Assembly: GCF_001078705.1 (NCBI RefSeq)
Contig: NZ_CDMW01000001.1
Coordinates: forward strand, 1,047,541-1,111,540
Reading direction: 5' to 3'
Source of the DNA: Streptococcus sanguinis
GTDB taxonomy: Bacteria > Bacillota > Bacilli > Lactobacillales > Streptococcaceae
Length of the DNA stretch: 64,000 nucleotides
In this document: positions 56,126 to 64,000 of the stretch, in pieces
Numbering within the stretch: position 1 is the stretch's first letter
How the letters are laid out: each line of letters opens with the position of its first letter
The notes under the pieces: model-generated
The model's input: only the letters and a program-made list of their open reading frames with translations
Told to the model about the DNA's origin: nothing
Database searches by the model: none
Position numbers and translations under genes: made by a program

Positions 56126-56672
56126 AATTGCTCAAATTGCTATTTTCTTTGCCATTATGTTGGTACTGCACCTGCTCAGCTCAGTCATTTTCAACTTACT
56201 TCCAGTACCGATTAAACCTACGATTATTCACATTCCAGTGATTATCGCCAGTATCCTCTATGGCCCTAAAGTCGGAGCTGTTCTAGGTGGCCTTATGGGA
56301 TGTATCAGCGTTGTCACCAATACCTTGGTATTGCTGCCAACTAGCTATCTCTTTAGCCCTTTTGTACCAAATGGAAGCCTCTCTTCGCTTCTTGTTGCCA
56401 TGGTGCCTCGCATTCTCATCGGTATCACTCCTTATTTCGTATATAAAGCAATGAAAAATAAGGCTGGCTTGATTGTAGCAGGTTCCGTTGGTTCTGCTAC
56501 CAATACCATCTTCGTCTTGGGCGGTATTTTCTTTCTCTTTGCAAATGTATACCAAGGTGATATCAAAGCACTTCTGGCTGTGATTTTATCAGCTAATTCC
56601 ATTGCCGAGTTAATCATTTCTGCGATTTTGACAGCAACTATCATTCCTGCACTTGAAAAAGCCCAAAAATGA
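56109..56672 (+). CDS. ECF transporter S component, probably for pantothenate (PanT-like)
   Basis: 187 residues with about six hydrophobic helices and the S-component opening KIAQIAIFFAIMLVLHLLS, typical of small substrate-binding units of ECF vitamin importers. It overlaps coaC and is the third gene of the CoA operon, so pantothenate or a CoA precursor is the likely substrate. The shared ECF energising module is not in this window. Confidence 0.85.
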   Translation: MKKQSKIAQIAIFFAIMLVLHLLSSVIFNLLPVPIKPTIIHIPVIIASILYGPKVGAVLGGLMGCISVVTNTLVLLPTSYLFSPFVPNGSLSSLLVAMVPRILIGITPYFVYKAMKNKAGLIVAGSVGSATNTIFVLGGIFFLFANVYQGDIKALLAVILSANSIAELIISAILTATIIPALEKAQK

Positions 56673-56690
56673 TGATGATTTAGTTTTCTG

Positions 56691-56717
56691 GACCAAGCAA
56701 TGCTTTGGTCTTTTTTT
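56691..56717 (+). terminator. terminator after the CoA operon
   Basis: GACCAA and TTGGTC pair with an inner GCA/TGC, followed by seven T. Confidence 0.82.
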
Positions 56718-56818
56718 AAGATCGCAATTCAGCTCTACCATCTTGAAATCCTTGAAACAATGCCTTGAAAAGTATTTCATCGTTTTCTAGGTAACCTCTT
56801 TCAAAATTAATGAAAATA

Positions 56819-56827
56819 TGCTACAAT
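56819..56827 (+). promoter_or_regulatory. promoter of the phosphoglucomutase gene
   Basis: Extended -10 TGCTACAAT, with TTTCAA 17 bases upstream of the hexamer as a weak -35. The leader is about 75 bases. Confidence 0.6.
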
Positions 56828-56910
56828 GAAAGCGATTAAGAAAATTTAAGAGCAGGATTTTTTACTAAAATTTTCCACTCTTCATTTCAAAAATAAAGGA
56901 GACTCAACCT

Positions 56911-58629
56911 ATGACTTATCAAGATAACTTCAAAAAATGGCTTGATTATGCTGAACTTCCTGACTATCTTCGCGAAGACTTGAATAGTATGGACGAAAAA
57001 ACTAAGGAAGATGCCTTTTACACCAATCTTGAGTTTGGTACTGCTGGTATGCGTGGTTTGATTGGCGCTGGTACCAACCGTATTAATATTTATGTTGTCC
57101 GTCAGGCAACCGAAGGTTTGGCTCGCTTGATTGAAGAAAAAGGTGATGAGTTCAAAAAACGCGGTGTTGCGATTGCTTACGACTCCCGTCATTTCTCACC
57201 AGAATTTGCCTTTGAATCTGCTGCTGTTTTAGCTAAACACGGCATCAAGTCCTATGTCTTTGAAAGTCTGCGCCCAACTCCGGAACTTTCATTTGCGGTA
57301 CGTCATTTAGGAACTTTTGCTGGTATTATGATTACAGCCAGCCACAACCCTGCTCCATTTAACGGCTACAAGGTATATGGTGAAGACGGCGGACAAATGC
57401 CTCCGCATGATGCAGATGCATTGACAGGCTACATCCGTGCCATTGAAAATCCTTTTGCTATTGAGGTCGCTGATGTTGAAGCTGAAAAAGCGTCTGGTCT
57501 GATTGAGGTTATTGGTGATGCAATTGACGCTGAATACCTCAAGGAAGTTAAAGATGTCAATATCAATCAAAAACTGATTGATGAATACGGCAAGGACATG
57601 AAGATTATCTATACTCCTCTGCATGGTACTGGTGAAATGTTGGCTCGTCGCGCTTTGGCTCAAGCTGGATTTGATTCTGTAGAAGTTGTTGAAGCTCAAG
57701 CTGTAGCTGATCCAGACTTCTCTACTGTTAAGTCTCCAAACCCTGAAAGCCAAGCAGCCTTTGCCTTAGCTGAAGAATTAGGCCGCAAGGTTGGTGCAGA
57801 TGTCTTGGTTGCAACTGACCCAGATGCTGACCGTGTCGGTGTAGAAGTTCTGCAAAAAGACGGCAGCTATCTCAACCTTTCAGGTAACCAAATCGGAGCC
57901 ATTATGGCTAAATACATCTTGGAAGCTCATAAGAGTGCTGGAACTCTGCCAGCTAACGCAGCTCTCTGCAAGTCTATCGTTTCTACTGATTTGGTGACTA
58001 AGATTGCTGAAAGTTATGGCGCAACCATGTTCAATGTCTTGACTGGTTTCAAATTTATCGCTGAAAAGATTCAAGAATTCGAAGAAAAACACAATCACAC
58101 CTACATGATGGGATTTGAAGAAAGCTTCGGCTATCTGATTAAGCCATTTGTACGTGATAAAGATGCTATCCAAGCTGTTTTGGTCGTGGCTGAGCTTGCT
58201 GCCTACTACCGCTCACGTGGCTTGACTCTGGCTGACGGTATTGAAGAAATCTACAAAGAGTATGGTTACTTTGCTGAAAAGACTATCTCTGTGACCTTGT
58301 CTGGTGTTGATGGAGCTGAGCAAATCAAGGCTATCATGGCTAAGTTCCGTGACAATGGTCCAAAAGATTTCAACGCTACTGCTATTTCTGTTACTGAAGA
58401 CTTCAAGGCTCAGACTTCTACTGCCTCAGATGGTACTGTTACAGCTCTGACAACTCCTCCAAGTGATGTGCTGAAATACACCTTGGCTGATGGTTCATGG
58501 ATTGCTGTCCGTCCATCCGGAACAGAACCAAAAATCAAGTTCTACATTGCTGTTGTCGGTGAAAGCAATGAGGATGCTCAAGCAAAAATTGCTGCTATTG
58601 AAGCAGAGATTAATGCCTTTATCAAGTAA
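56911..58629 (+). CDS. pgm: phosphoglucomutase (alpha-D-phosphohexomutase family)
   Basis: 572 residues. It interconverts glucose-1- and glucose-6-phosphate, supplying UDP-glucose for capsule, glycan and teichoic acid synthesis. The phosphoserine S144 is in TASHNP, the Mg loop is DPDADRVG, the sugar loop GFEESFGYL, and the phosphate-binding end RPSGTEPKIKFY. Monocistronic: own promoter and terminator (58650-58683). Confidence 0.95.
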   Translation: MTYQDNFKKWLDYAELPDYLREDLNSMDEKTKEDAFYTNLEFGTAGMRGLIGAGTNRINIYVVRQATEGLARLIEEKGDEFKKRGVAIAYDSRHFSPEFAFESAAVLAKHGIKSYVFESLRPTPELSFAVRHLGTFAGIMITASHNPAPFNGYKVYGEDGGQMPPHDADALTGYIRAIENPFAIEVADVEAEKASGLIEVIGDAIDAEYLKEVKDVNINQKLIDEYGKDMKIIYTPLHGTGEMLARRALAQAGFDSVEVVEAQAVADPDFSTVKSPNPESQAAFALAEELGRKVGADVLVATDPDADRVGVEVLQKDGSYLNLSGNQIGAIMAKYILEAHKSAGTLPANAALCKSIVSTDLVTKIAESYGATMFNVLTGFKFIAEKIQEFEEKHNHTYMMGFEESFGYLIKPFVRDKDAIQAVLVVAELAAYYRSRGLTLADGIEEIYKEYGYFAEKTISVTLSGVDGAEQIKAIMAKFRDNGPKDFNATAISVTEDFKAQTSTASDGTVTALTTPPSDVLKYTLADGSWIAVRPSGTEPKIKFYIAVVGESNEDAQAKIAAIEAEINAFIK

Positions 58630-58649
58630 AATAATACTATCACCCAATC

Positions 58650-58684
58650 AACCAGAGAAAGAAATTCACATTCTCTGGTTTTTC
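58650..58684 (+). terminator. terminator after pgm
   Basis: AACCAGAGAA and TTCTCTGGTT pair perfectly around 11 bases, followed by a T run. Confidence 0.85.
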
Positions 58685-58753
58685 GTTTCCGAATCAAGCA
58701 TTTTTCTGCTTTTTATGGCATACTAGTTTTATCAAAAGAAATGAGGATTATTT

Positions 58754-59101
58754 ATGGAACAATTTGCTCAAAATATTAAAGACTTGGAAGTTACAACTGT
58801 TGACCGTGCTCGTCAAGCGATTGCTGACAAAGGGACAGCAACTTTCTTCGTCGGTCGCAAAACTTGCCCCTACTGTCGTAAATTCGCTGCTACTCTCGCT
58901 GGCGTGGTCGCTGATACCAAGGCGCATATTTTCTTTATCAACAGTGAAGAAGCTAGCGAATTAGAGAAACTGCAAGCCTTCCGCTCTGAATACAGCATTC
59001 CGACGGTTCCTGGTTTCGTTCATGTTCAAGACGGACAAGTATCTGTTCGTTGTGATTCTTCTATGACAGCGGATGAAATTAAAGCTTTTGCAAACTTGTA
59101 A
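58754..59101 (+). CDS. thioredoxin-like protein (bacteriocin transport accessory type)
   Basis: 115 residues with a thioredoxin fold and the redox motif C38-PY-C41 in GRKTCPYCRKF, plus a cis-proline SIPTVPGF. CPYC is more glutaredoxin-like than the CGPC of true thioredoxin. No signal peptide, so cytoplasmic. Relatives are often labelled bacteriocin transport accessory proteins, but no bacteriocin genes are nearby. ATGAGGA serves as ribosome site. Convergent with mutY. Confidence 0.8.
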   Translation: MEQFAQNIKDLEVTTVDRARQAIADKGTATFFVGRKTCPYCRKFAATLAGVVADTKAHIFFINSEEASELEKLQAFRSEYSIPTVPGFVHVQDGQVSVRCDSSMTADEIKAFANL

Positions 59102-59111
59102 AATTGATTCA

Positions 59112-59147
59112 AAAAAATCTGAGACCAGATGAGTCTCAGATTTTTTA
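59112..59147. terminator. bidirectional terminator
   Basis: AAAAAATCTGAGAC and GTCTCAGATTTTTT, a perfect 14-bp stem between the thioredoxin-like gene and mutY. Confidence 0.9.
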
Positions 59148-60305
59148 TTTATTTCTAGCTTCCTGAAAAGCCTCCCACATCTTCTGCTGGGGTTTGGCAA
59201 AGGGGTAATTGCCAAAATCTTCTGGATGAAGCCACATGACCTCCCCATCAGCTGCATGCTGGCTATCTTTAACTCGGCCATAAGCCAGCTGGATATGCCA
59301 CTTGCGATGACTGAAAACATGCTGCACTTTTGAAAAGGACTGCTGCTGCCAATCAACAATCAAATCATAATCCTGCTCAAAGCTTTCTTGAGGAGACAGA
59401 TCCAGACTTGGCTGATTTTCAGCCACCTCAAACAAGGACATCTGATTTTCAGTTTGAAATTCCTCGATTTCAATCAAGGGAAAATGCCAAAAACCTGATA
59501 ACAAGCCAGCAGCCTCATTCTTTTCAAGTAAGAACTGTCCCTGTTCGTTTTCGATAATCAAGCCTTGCAGATAGACCGGAACTGGCTTCTTTTTAGGTGC
59601 TTTGATTGGATATTTATCCATTGTTCCGTGCAAATAAGCTGCGCTGAACTCTTTTACAGGACTGTCTTCTGGATGAGGATTAACAGGTGCTTCGATATCT
59701 GACCCCAAATCCATCAGTGCCTGATTGAAATCTCCGGGTCTGTCTGGATCAATCAGAATCTCCATCATGGCTTGAAAGACCTTACGATTGCTAGGTTGGC
59801 CAATATCTAAATCAACTTCAAACAAGCGACTAAGCACCCGCATGACATTGCCATCTACCGCAGGCTCAGCTAGGCTAAAGGCGATACTAGCAATGGCACC
59901 AGCTGTATAAGGTCCAATCCCTTTGAGGCTTGCAATTTCTTCATAGCTATCAGGAAATTTTCCAGCAAAATCCGTCATTATCTGCTGGGCTGCTTTTTGC
60001 ATATTTCGCACCCGCGAATAATAGCCTAACCCTTCCCAAGCCTTGAGGAGTCTATCTTCTGGCGCCTGCGCTAAGTCAGCTACAGTCGGGAACCAGTCTA
60101 GAAAACGCTCGTAGTAAGGAATCACTGTATCAACCCGAGTCTGTTGCAACATAATCTCAGAAACCCATATATGATAAGGATTATTTGTTCTACGCCAAGG
60201 CAGATCACGTTTATTTTCATCATACCAAGTCAATAATTTTTCGCGAAAAGAGGCGACTTTATATGCCTCCCACATCTCAATTCCGTATTCTTTCAAATCT
60301 AACAT
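59145..60305 (-). CDS. mutY: A/G-specific adenine glycosylase MutY without iron-sulfur cluster
   Basis: 386 residues from ATG 60305 (MLDLKEYGIEM). It removes adenine mispaired with 8-oxoguanine. The catalytic Glu is in VSEIMLQQTRVDTV, the helix-hairpin-helix is LKGIGPYTAGAIAS, and the catalytic Asp is in VDGNVMRV. After NQALMDLG, where other MutY proteins carry the four cluster cysteines, the sequence is SDIEAPVNPHPEDSP, and the whole protein has no cysteine. A C-terminal NUDIX-like 8-oxoG recognition domain follows (about 235-386). Confidence 0.95.
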   Translation of the reverse strand: MLDLKEYGIEMWEAYKVASFREKLLTWYDENKRDLPWRRTNNPYHIWVSEIMLQQTRVDTVIPYYERFLDWFPTVADLAQAPEDRLLKAWEGLGYYSRVRNMQKAAQQIMTDFAGKFPDSYEEIASLKGIGPYTAGAIASIAFSLAEPAVDGNVMRVLSRLFEVDLDIGQPSNRKVFQAMMEILIDPDRPGDFNQALMDLGSDIEAPVNPHPEDSPVKEFSAAYLHGTMDKYPIKAPKKKPVPVYLQGLIIENEQGQFLLEKNEAAGLLSGFWHFPLIEIEEFQTENQMSLFEVAENQPSLDLSPQESFEQDYDLIVDWQQQSFSKVQHVFSHRKWHIQLAYGRVKDSQHAADGEVMWLHPEDFGNYPFAKPQQKMWEAFQEARNK

Positions 60306-60370
60306 AAATCTAGTATAGCATAAGGCAAGAAAAATAGGAGAGCTTATGCCCTCCAATCATTTCCTATCGT

Positions 60371-61348
60371 TTAATAATGACCTACTGCCTGACTAGCTGT
60401 AATCAAAGTCAGCTTATAAACATCATCCGCATTACAGCCTCGAGAAAGGTCATTAACTGGGTGGTTAAGTCCCTGCAGGATAGGTCCTACCGCTGAAAAG
60501 CCACCTAAACGCTCTGCCATTTTGTAACTGATATTCCCAGCTTCGATACTTGGGAAGACAAAGACGGTCGCTTGACCAGCCACCGGGCTGCCAGGTGCTT
60601 TCAGCTCTGCTGTTGCAGGAACGAAAGCTGCATCAAACTGCAATTCACCATCGATAACCAAGTCTGGACGCATTTCCCGAGCTAGCTTAGTTGCCTCTAC
60701 TACCTTATCAACCTTCTCTCCGAAACCAGAGCCCTTGGTCGAATAGCTGAGCATAGCAACTTTTGGATCGATACCGAAAATCTGCGCTGTTAAGGCTGAG
60801 TTAACAGCAATCTCTGCCAAAATATTGGCATCTGGATCGATATTAATAGCACAGTCACTGAAAATATAGCGTTCGTCATCACGCACCATAAGGAAAGCTC
60901 CTGAAGTGCGAGAAACCCAAGGCAGAGTCTTGATGATTTGAAGAGCCGGCCGAACAGTCGCTGCAGTGGAGTGAATCGCACCAGATACCATTCCTTGGAC
61001 TTTACCAAGATAAACCAACATAACACCAAAGTAGTTGACGTCTTCCTTGAGCAACCGGCGTGCTTCATCAGCTGTGATTTTCCCTTTACGACGCTCAACG
61101 AAAGCTTCTACCATTTCCTCAAAGCAGGAACAGTTTGAAGGATCAATAACCTGATACCCTTCTTTTATTCCTTCAATTTCTAGATAAATACGGATTTTAT
61201 CAGGATTACCCAAAAGAACTGGTGTAATACTGGTTTCTTTCACCAATAGCTTAGTCGCCTGCAGAATACGTGGTTCTTCCCCCTCCGGCAAGACAATCTT
61301 TACTTCCTTATCCTTCAAGGCTTCACGAATTGAGTCAAAAATTTTCAT
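60371..61348 (-). CDS. pta: phosphate acetyltransferase
   Basis: 325 residues from ATG 61348 (MKIFDSIREAL). It interconverts acetyl-CoA and acetyl phosphate, the route to ATP and acetate after pyruvate dehydrogenase. Family residues: LPEGEEPRIL at the start, GMVSGAIHSTAATVRPALQII, SYSTKGSG, and the final GLNHPVNDLSRGC. It follows the rlu gene with a 20-base gap and probably shares its transcript. Confidence 0.96.
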   Translation of the reverse strand: MKIFDSIREALKDKEVKIVLPEGEEPRILQATKLLVKETSITPVLLGNPDKIRIYLEIEGIKEGYQVIDPSNCSCFEEMVEAFVERRKGKITADEARRLLKEDVNYFGVMLVYLGKVQGMVSGAIHSTAATVRPALQIIKTLPWVSRTSGAFLMVRDDERYIFSDCAINIDPDANILAEIAVNSALTAQIFGIDPKVAMLSYSTKGSGFGEKVDKVVEATKLAREMRPDLVIDGELQFDAAFVPATAELKAPGSPVAGQATVFVFPSIEAGNISYKMAERLGGFSAVGPILQGLNHPVNDLSRGCNADDVYKLTLITASQAVGHY

Positions 61349-61368
61349 GGTTCTTAACACTCCTTTAT

Positions 61369-62259
61369 CTATTTAGCTTTTAATTTCTCGATAACTTGTT
61401 TAAAATCTTCCGGCAAAGGACTGGCACGCTCAACTTCCTGTCCGTTAAAAGGATTATAAAATTTCAAAGAATGACAATGTAAAGCCTGACGCTCTATTCC
61501 GTGCTCTAAACTCCCTCCATAAAGGTCATCACCCAAAAGCGGAAAGCCAATATGTGAAAAGTGAACGCGGATTTGATGAGTCCGCCCAGTATGAAGATGG
61601 ATATCCACCAGATAGACATCTCCGAACTGCTCTATGACCTTGTAGCTGGTATGAGCATACTTGCCATCCTTTGTCACGAGTCTCGTAATGATACTCTCAG
61701 GGTTGCGCCCAATCGGAGCAATAATCTCACTTTGCTCTTCTAAGTCACCACTCCCCCTAACCAGAGCGTAATAGCGCTTTTCTATCAGCTTCTTCTGCAG
61801 CTGCTTGTCCAATCTGGCATGAGCATAGCCATGCTTGGCAAAGAGCATGAGACCACTTGTATCCTTATCAAGACGCGTCACGATATGCACCTGCTGGTTT
61901 TCATAGGCCTGACGAATATAGTAAGCCTTGACGAAATTAGCCATAGTGTTGGAATGATTAACACTAGGAATACTGGCTACCCCTGCCGGCTTATCCAAAA
62001 CCAAGAAATGCTCATCTTCATAGATGATAGACAAATCCTTATCAACAGCCATCAGACTCTCAAATCCCTTTTCAGACGGGATATCAATCGTCACCCTATC
62101 GCCAATATCCAAGAGATAAATAGCGTTCTGAGGTTGATGGTTGACAAGAATGTTTCCGCCGGAAAATTTTATCTTTGCCAAGAGGCCTTTGGAAATTTCG
62201 TGCCGTTTTAAAAAGGTCTTCACCTTGACATGCTCATCGGCAATAAACTCAAACCTCAT
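61369..62259 (-). CDS. RluA-family 23S rRNA pseudouridine synthase
   Basis: 296 residues from ATG 62259 ([14 protein letters not shown]), overlapping the nadK stop by ATGA. The catalytic Asp is in [24 protein letters not shown] and [20 protein letters not shown] are conserved family boxes. An N-terminal S4-like RNA-binding stretch is present ([15 protein letters not shown]). RluD-type, but the exact target uridines cannot be told. Confidence 0.92.
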   Translation of the reverse strand: MRFEFIADEHVKVKTFLKRHEISKGLLAKIKFSGGNILVNHQPQNAIYLLDIGDRVTIDIPSEKGFESLMAVDKDLSIIYEDEHFLVLDKPAGVASIPSVNHSNTMANFVKAYYIRQAYENQQVHIVTRLDKDTSGLMLFAKHGYAHARLDKQLQKKLIEKRYYALVRGSGDLEEQSEIIAPIGRNPESIITRLVTKDGKYAHTSYKVIEQFGDVYLVDIHLHTGRTHQIRVHFSHIGFPLLGDDLYGGSLEHGIERQALHCHSLKFYNPFNGQEVERASPLPEDFKQVIEKLKAK

Positions 62260-63074
62260 TCCTTGCACTCTCCAATAAAGGAGTCTCTGACACGATTCCA
62301 AAAGCTGGTATGACTTGGCGATGCCACAAAATGTATCTTATGATTGTCAATCTGATACTCAATACGGACAATATTTTTGAAAGAGAAAGTCTGATTATCA
62401 ACCGCAATAGTGTGATAATCACTGCGGGTTGGCACCAGCTCAATCTTATCCTTTTTGGGAACAATGACAGACGAACCCAACGTCCGATAAACCCGATTGT
62501 TGAGACTGGCAATTTCTGTTACTTGCAAGGCTTCAATCGTCGGATGCAATACCGCTCCGCCCAAAGATTTGTTATAGGCTGTACTGCCCGTAGGAGTAGA
62601 AACGGAAATCCCATCTCCTCGGAAACGCTCGAAATGAACCCGATTGATAATGACATCGGCTACCATAGTCCGATCCGAGCGCTTGATTGTTGCTTCGTTC
62701 AAAGCACGAATGATGCGTGTATCACCATTTTCAAAAGTAATTTTGACATTTAAAATTGGATATGAAACCTGAGCACCAGAGTCTAATTTGAGATTTTCTA
62801 CCAGCTTATCCAATTCAAAATCACGGTAGTCCGTATAGAAGCCGAGATGGCCTGTATGCACACCAACAAAGCGAACCCGGTCTAGCCGTTCTTCATACAT
62901 ATGAAAAGCCGATAGCAACATGCCGTCACCACCCACCGAAATCACGATGTCGGGATTCTTAGGAGTTAAAATAAAGCCGTTCTGTTTCAGCTTCTGATTC
63001 AAATCTTGATAAACTTGTTCACTCTGTCTTTTCCGATTGCGGATAATCGCTATTTTTTTATCTGTATTCTTCAT
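62256..63074 (-). CDS. nadK: NAD kinase
   Basis: 272 residues from ATG 63074 ([13 protein letters not shown]). It makes NADP from NAD. GGDG is in [14 protein letters not shown], followed by [12 protein letters not shown] and [11 protein letters not shown]. It overlaps the end of relQ by 17 bases and the rlu start by 4. relQ-nadK-rlu-pta order is common in streptococci. Confidence 0.96.
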   Translation of the reverse strand: MKNTDKKIAIIRNRKRQSEQVYQDLNQKLKQNGFILTPKNPDIVISVGGDGMLLSAFHMYEERLDRVRFVGVHTGHLGFYTDYRDFELDKLVENLKLDSGAQVSYPILNVKITFENGDTRIIRALNEATIKRSDRTMVADVIINRVHFERFRGDGISVSTPTGSTAYNKSLGGAVLHPTIEALQVTEIASLNNRVYRTLGSSVIVPKKDKIELVPTRSDYHTIAVDNQTFSFKNIVRIEYQIDNHKIHFVASPSHTSFWNRVRDSFIGECKE

Positions 63075-63729
63075 CTGTATCATCACTATTTCCCACACCG
63101 TCATTTAACTTGCGGTGAAGAGGGTCAAAGAGGGCCTGCGCCTCCTGGATAGCGTCACGGATAGCACCCATCTCCTCATCCAGCTGATAGGCTAGGTTAG
63201 CTGTGGTTTCCAAGCGGCATTTGATTTCCTCGGGAAATTCTCCTTTATACTTGTAATTCAAAGAATGCTCAATCGTAGCCCAAAAATTCATCGAAAGGGT
63301 GCGAATCTGAATTTCAGCCAGAATAAGCCTATGACCATTAATCGTATCAACTGGATACTCTACAATCACATGGTAGCTCCGATAGCCACTGGCTTTTTTG
63401 TTTTTGATGTAGTCTCGCTCCTGGACAATACGCATATCGGTCCGGTTTCGCAAGACTTCTAAAACTTCATCCACATCATCGACAAACTGGACCATGACCC
63501 GTAAGCCAGCGATATCCTGCATCTCCTGCTCGATATTTTCCTCGCGAATGCCTCGCAGAACCATCTTTTCTTTAATGCTCTCAATCGGCTTGACACGCCC
63601 GGTCACAAACTCAATCGGAGAATGACGCTGCTGCTTGCGGTATTGCTTTCGCACCCCACGTAACTTAATTTTCAGCTCTCCAACCGCTTGAATATAGGGG
63701 TCTAGAAAATCTTCCCATTCTATTGTCAT
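63058..63729 (-). CDS. relQ: small alarmone synthetase RelQ (GTP pyrophosphokinase)
   Basis: 223 residues with only a synthetase domain and no hydrolase, TGS or ACT domain. It makes (p)ppGpp independently of the ribosome. Key stretches are [12 protein letters not shown], the [13 protein letters not shown] acidic segment, [15 protein letters not shown] and the [23 protein letters not shown] box. First gene of the relQ-nadK-rlu-pta run, divergent from the CYTH gene. Confidence 0.95.
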   Translation of the reverse strand: MTIEWEDFLDPYIQAVGELKIKLRGVRKQYRKQQRHSPIEFVTGRVKPIESIKEKMVLRGIREENIEQEMQDIAGLRVMVQFVDDVDEVLEVLRNRTDMRIVQERDYIKNKKASGYRSYHVIVEYPVDTINGHRLILAEIQIRTLSMNFWATIEHSLNYKYKGEFPEEIKCRLETTANLAYQLDEEMGAIRDAIQEAQALFDPLHRKLNDGVGNSDDTDEEYR

Positions 63730-63829
63730 ACACTTACCTTGTCATATCATTATTTTTTGTATAAAATAAACACAACTGTTATTATAACATAAATCGCTTT
63801 CAAACAAAAGCAAAGAAAAGGACTTGAAA

Positions 63830-64000
63830 ATGACTCACTTAGAAATTGAATTCAAAACCATGCTGACAAAAGAAGAGCACGACCGTTTGCTCCAGTTGTT
63901 TGCTGACATCACTGCCGTTAGCCAGACCAACTACTACATCGAGTCAGACCAGAAAAGTATTCGTCATGCTCACATGGCTTTTCGAGTACGAACTTTTAAG
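63830..64000 (+). CDS. CYTH domain protein, N-terminal part (cut by window end)
   Basis: 57 codons are visible. The start MTHLEIEFKTML has the ExExK signature of CYTH (triphosphate tunnel) enzymes, and HMAFRVRTF continues with the usual Arg pair. AAAAGGA precedes the ATG. CYTH proteins hydrolyse triphosphates such as tripolyphosphate or thiamine triphosphate. Divergent position next to relQ is usual in streptococci. Confidence 0.85.
   Translation, partial: MTHLEIEFKTMLTKEEHDRLLQLFADITAVSQTNYYIESDQKSIRHAHMAFRVRTFK

Noticed and set aside
56837-56853. CiaR-like direct repeat ATTAAG...TTTAAG before pgm
   Set aside because: The half-sites are separated by four bases instead of five, and the element lies downstream of the predicted -10 box.

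Overview
The window is low-GC Firmicute DNA. Gene content and protein sequences point to a Streptococcus of the sanguinis/mitis type. Streptococcal signatures include a XerS recombinase with an adjacent dif_SL site, dprA preceded by a ComX-type cin-box, a pyruvate dehydrogenase whose lipoyl domain sits on E3, separate CoaB and CoaC proteins, a cysteine-free MutY and an asd-type small RNA. The species assignment is inference.

The window spans the replication terminus. A dif_SL-like site at about 27121-27151 lies just upstream of xerS. Genes to its left are mostly on the + strand (22 of 27). Genes to its right are mostly on the - strand, apart from a + block at 54.9-59.1 kb and the cut gene at the right edge. 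This is what two converging replichores should look like.

Layout: 0-1.5 kb holds the end of a 2-oxoacid (acetoin/pyruvate) dehydrogenase operon (E1 beta, E2). 1.7-12.1 kb is a sugar region: a LevR-like PRD regulator with a degenerate AAA+ domain, a MATE transporter, an intracellular GH20 hexosaminidase, a DUF3284 protein and a divergent Lac/cellobiose-type PTS (IIA, IIB, IIC) with a GH1 phospho-glycosidase. 12.1-18.5 kb is a housekeeping run (tautomerase, tdk, prfA, prmC, tsaC-like, glyA, nucleoid-associated protein, lysozyme-like protein). 18.5-28.3 kb has two DUF915 hydrolases, a secreted DUF1002 protein, guaA, a GntR regulator, the ylxM-ffh cluster, a mepB-like gene broken by one stop codon, dif and xerS.

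The - strand block at 28.3-54.7 kb starts with an SseB-like protein and then a complete pyruvate dehydrogenase operon (E1 alpha, E1 beta, E2, E3, lplA). Next come an ATP-grasp/esterase trio, trmFO, topA, dprA, a sugar acetyltransferase, rnhB, rbgA, a lone ATP-cone protein, dapA and asd. After asd lie a 130-bp direct repeat and the asd small RNA, then two AT-rich membrane-anchored proteins of unknown function, an AlkD-like protein, a lipoprotein, a GNAT acetyltransferase and fhs. 54.9-59.1 kb (+) carries coaB-coaC-panT-like transporter, a phosphoglucomutase and a thioredoxin-like protein. 59.1-63.7 kb (-) carries mutY, pta, an rlu gene, nadK and relQ, with the start of a CYTH gene at the right edge.

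The least explained stretches are the 380-bp gap between the E1 beta and E2 genes of the pdh operon (two covarying hairpins plus two long inverted repeats), the 600-bp gap upstream of asd, and the unknown gene pair at 49.3-51.1 kb. No tRNA, rRNA, CRISPR array, insertion sequence or prophage was seen.
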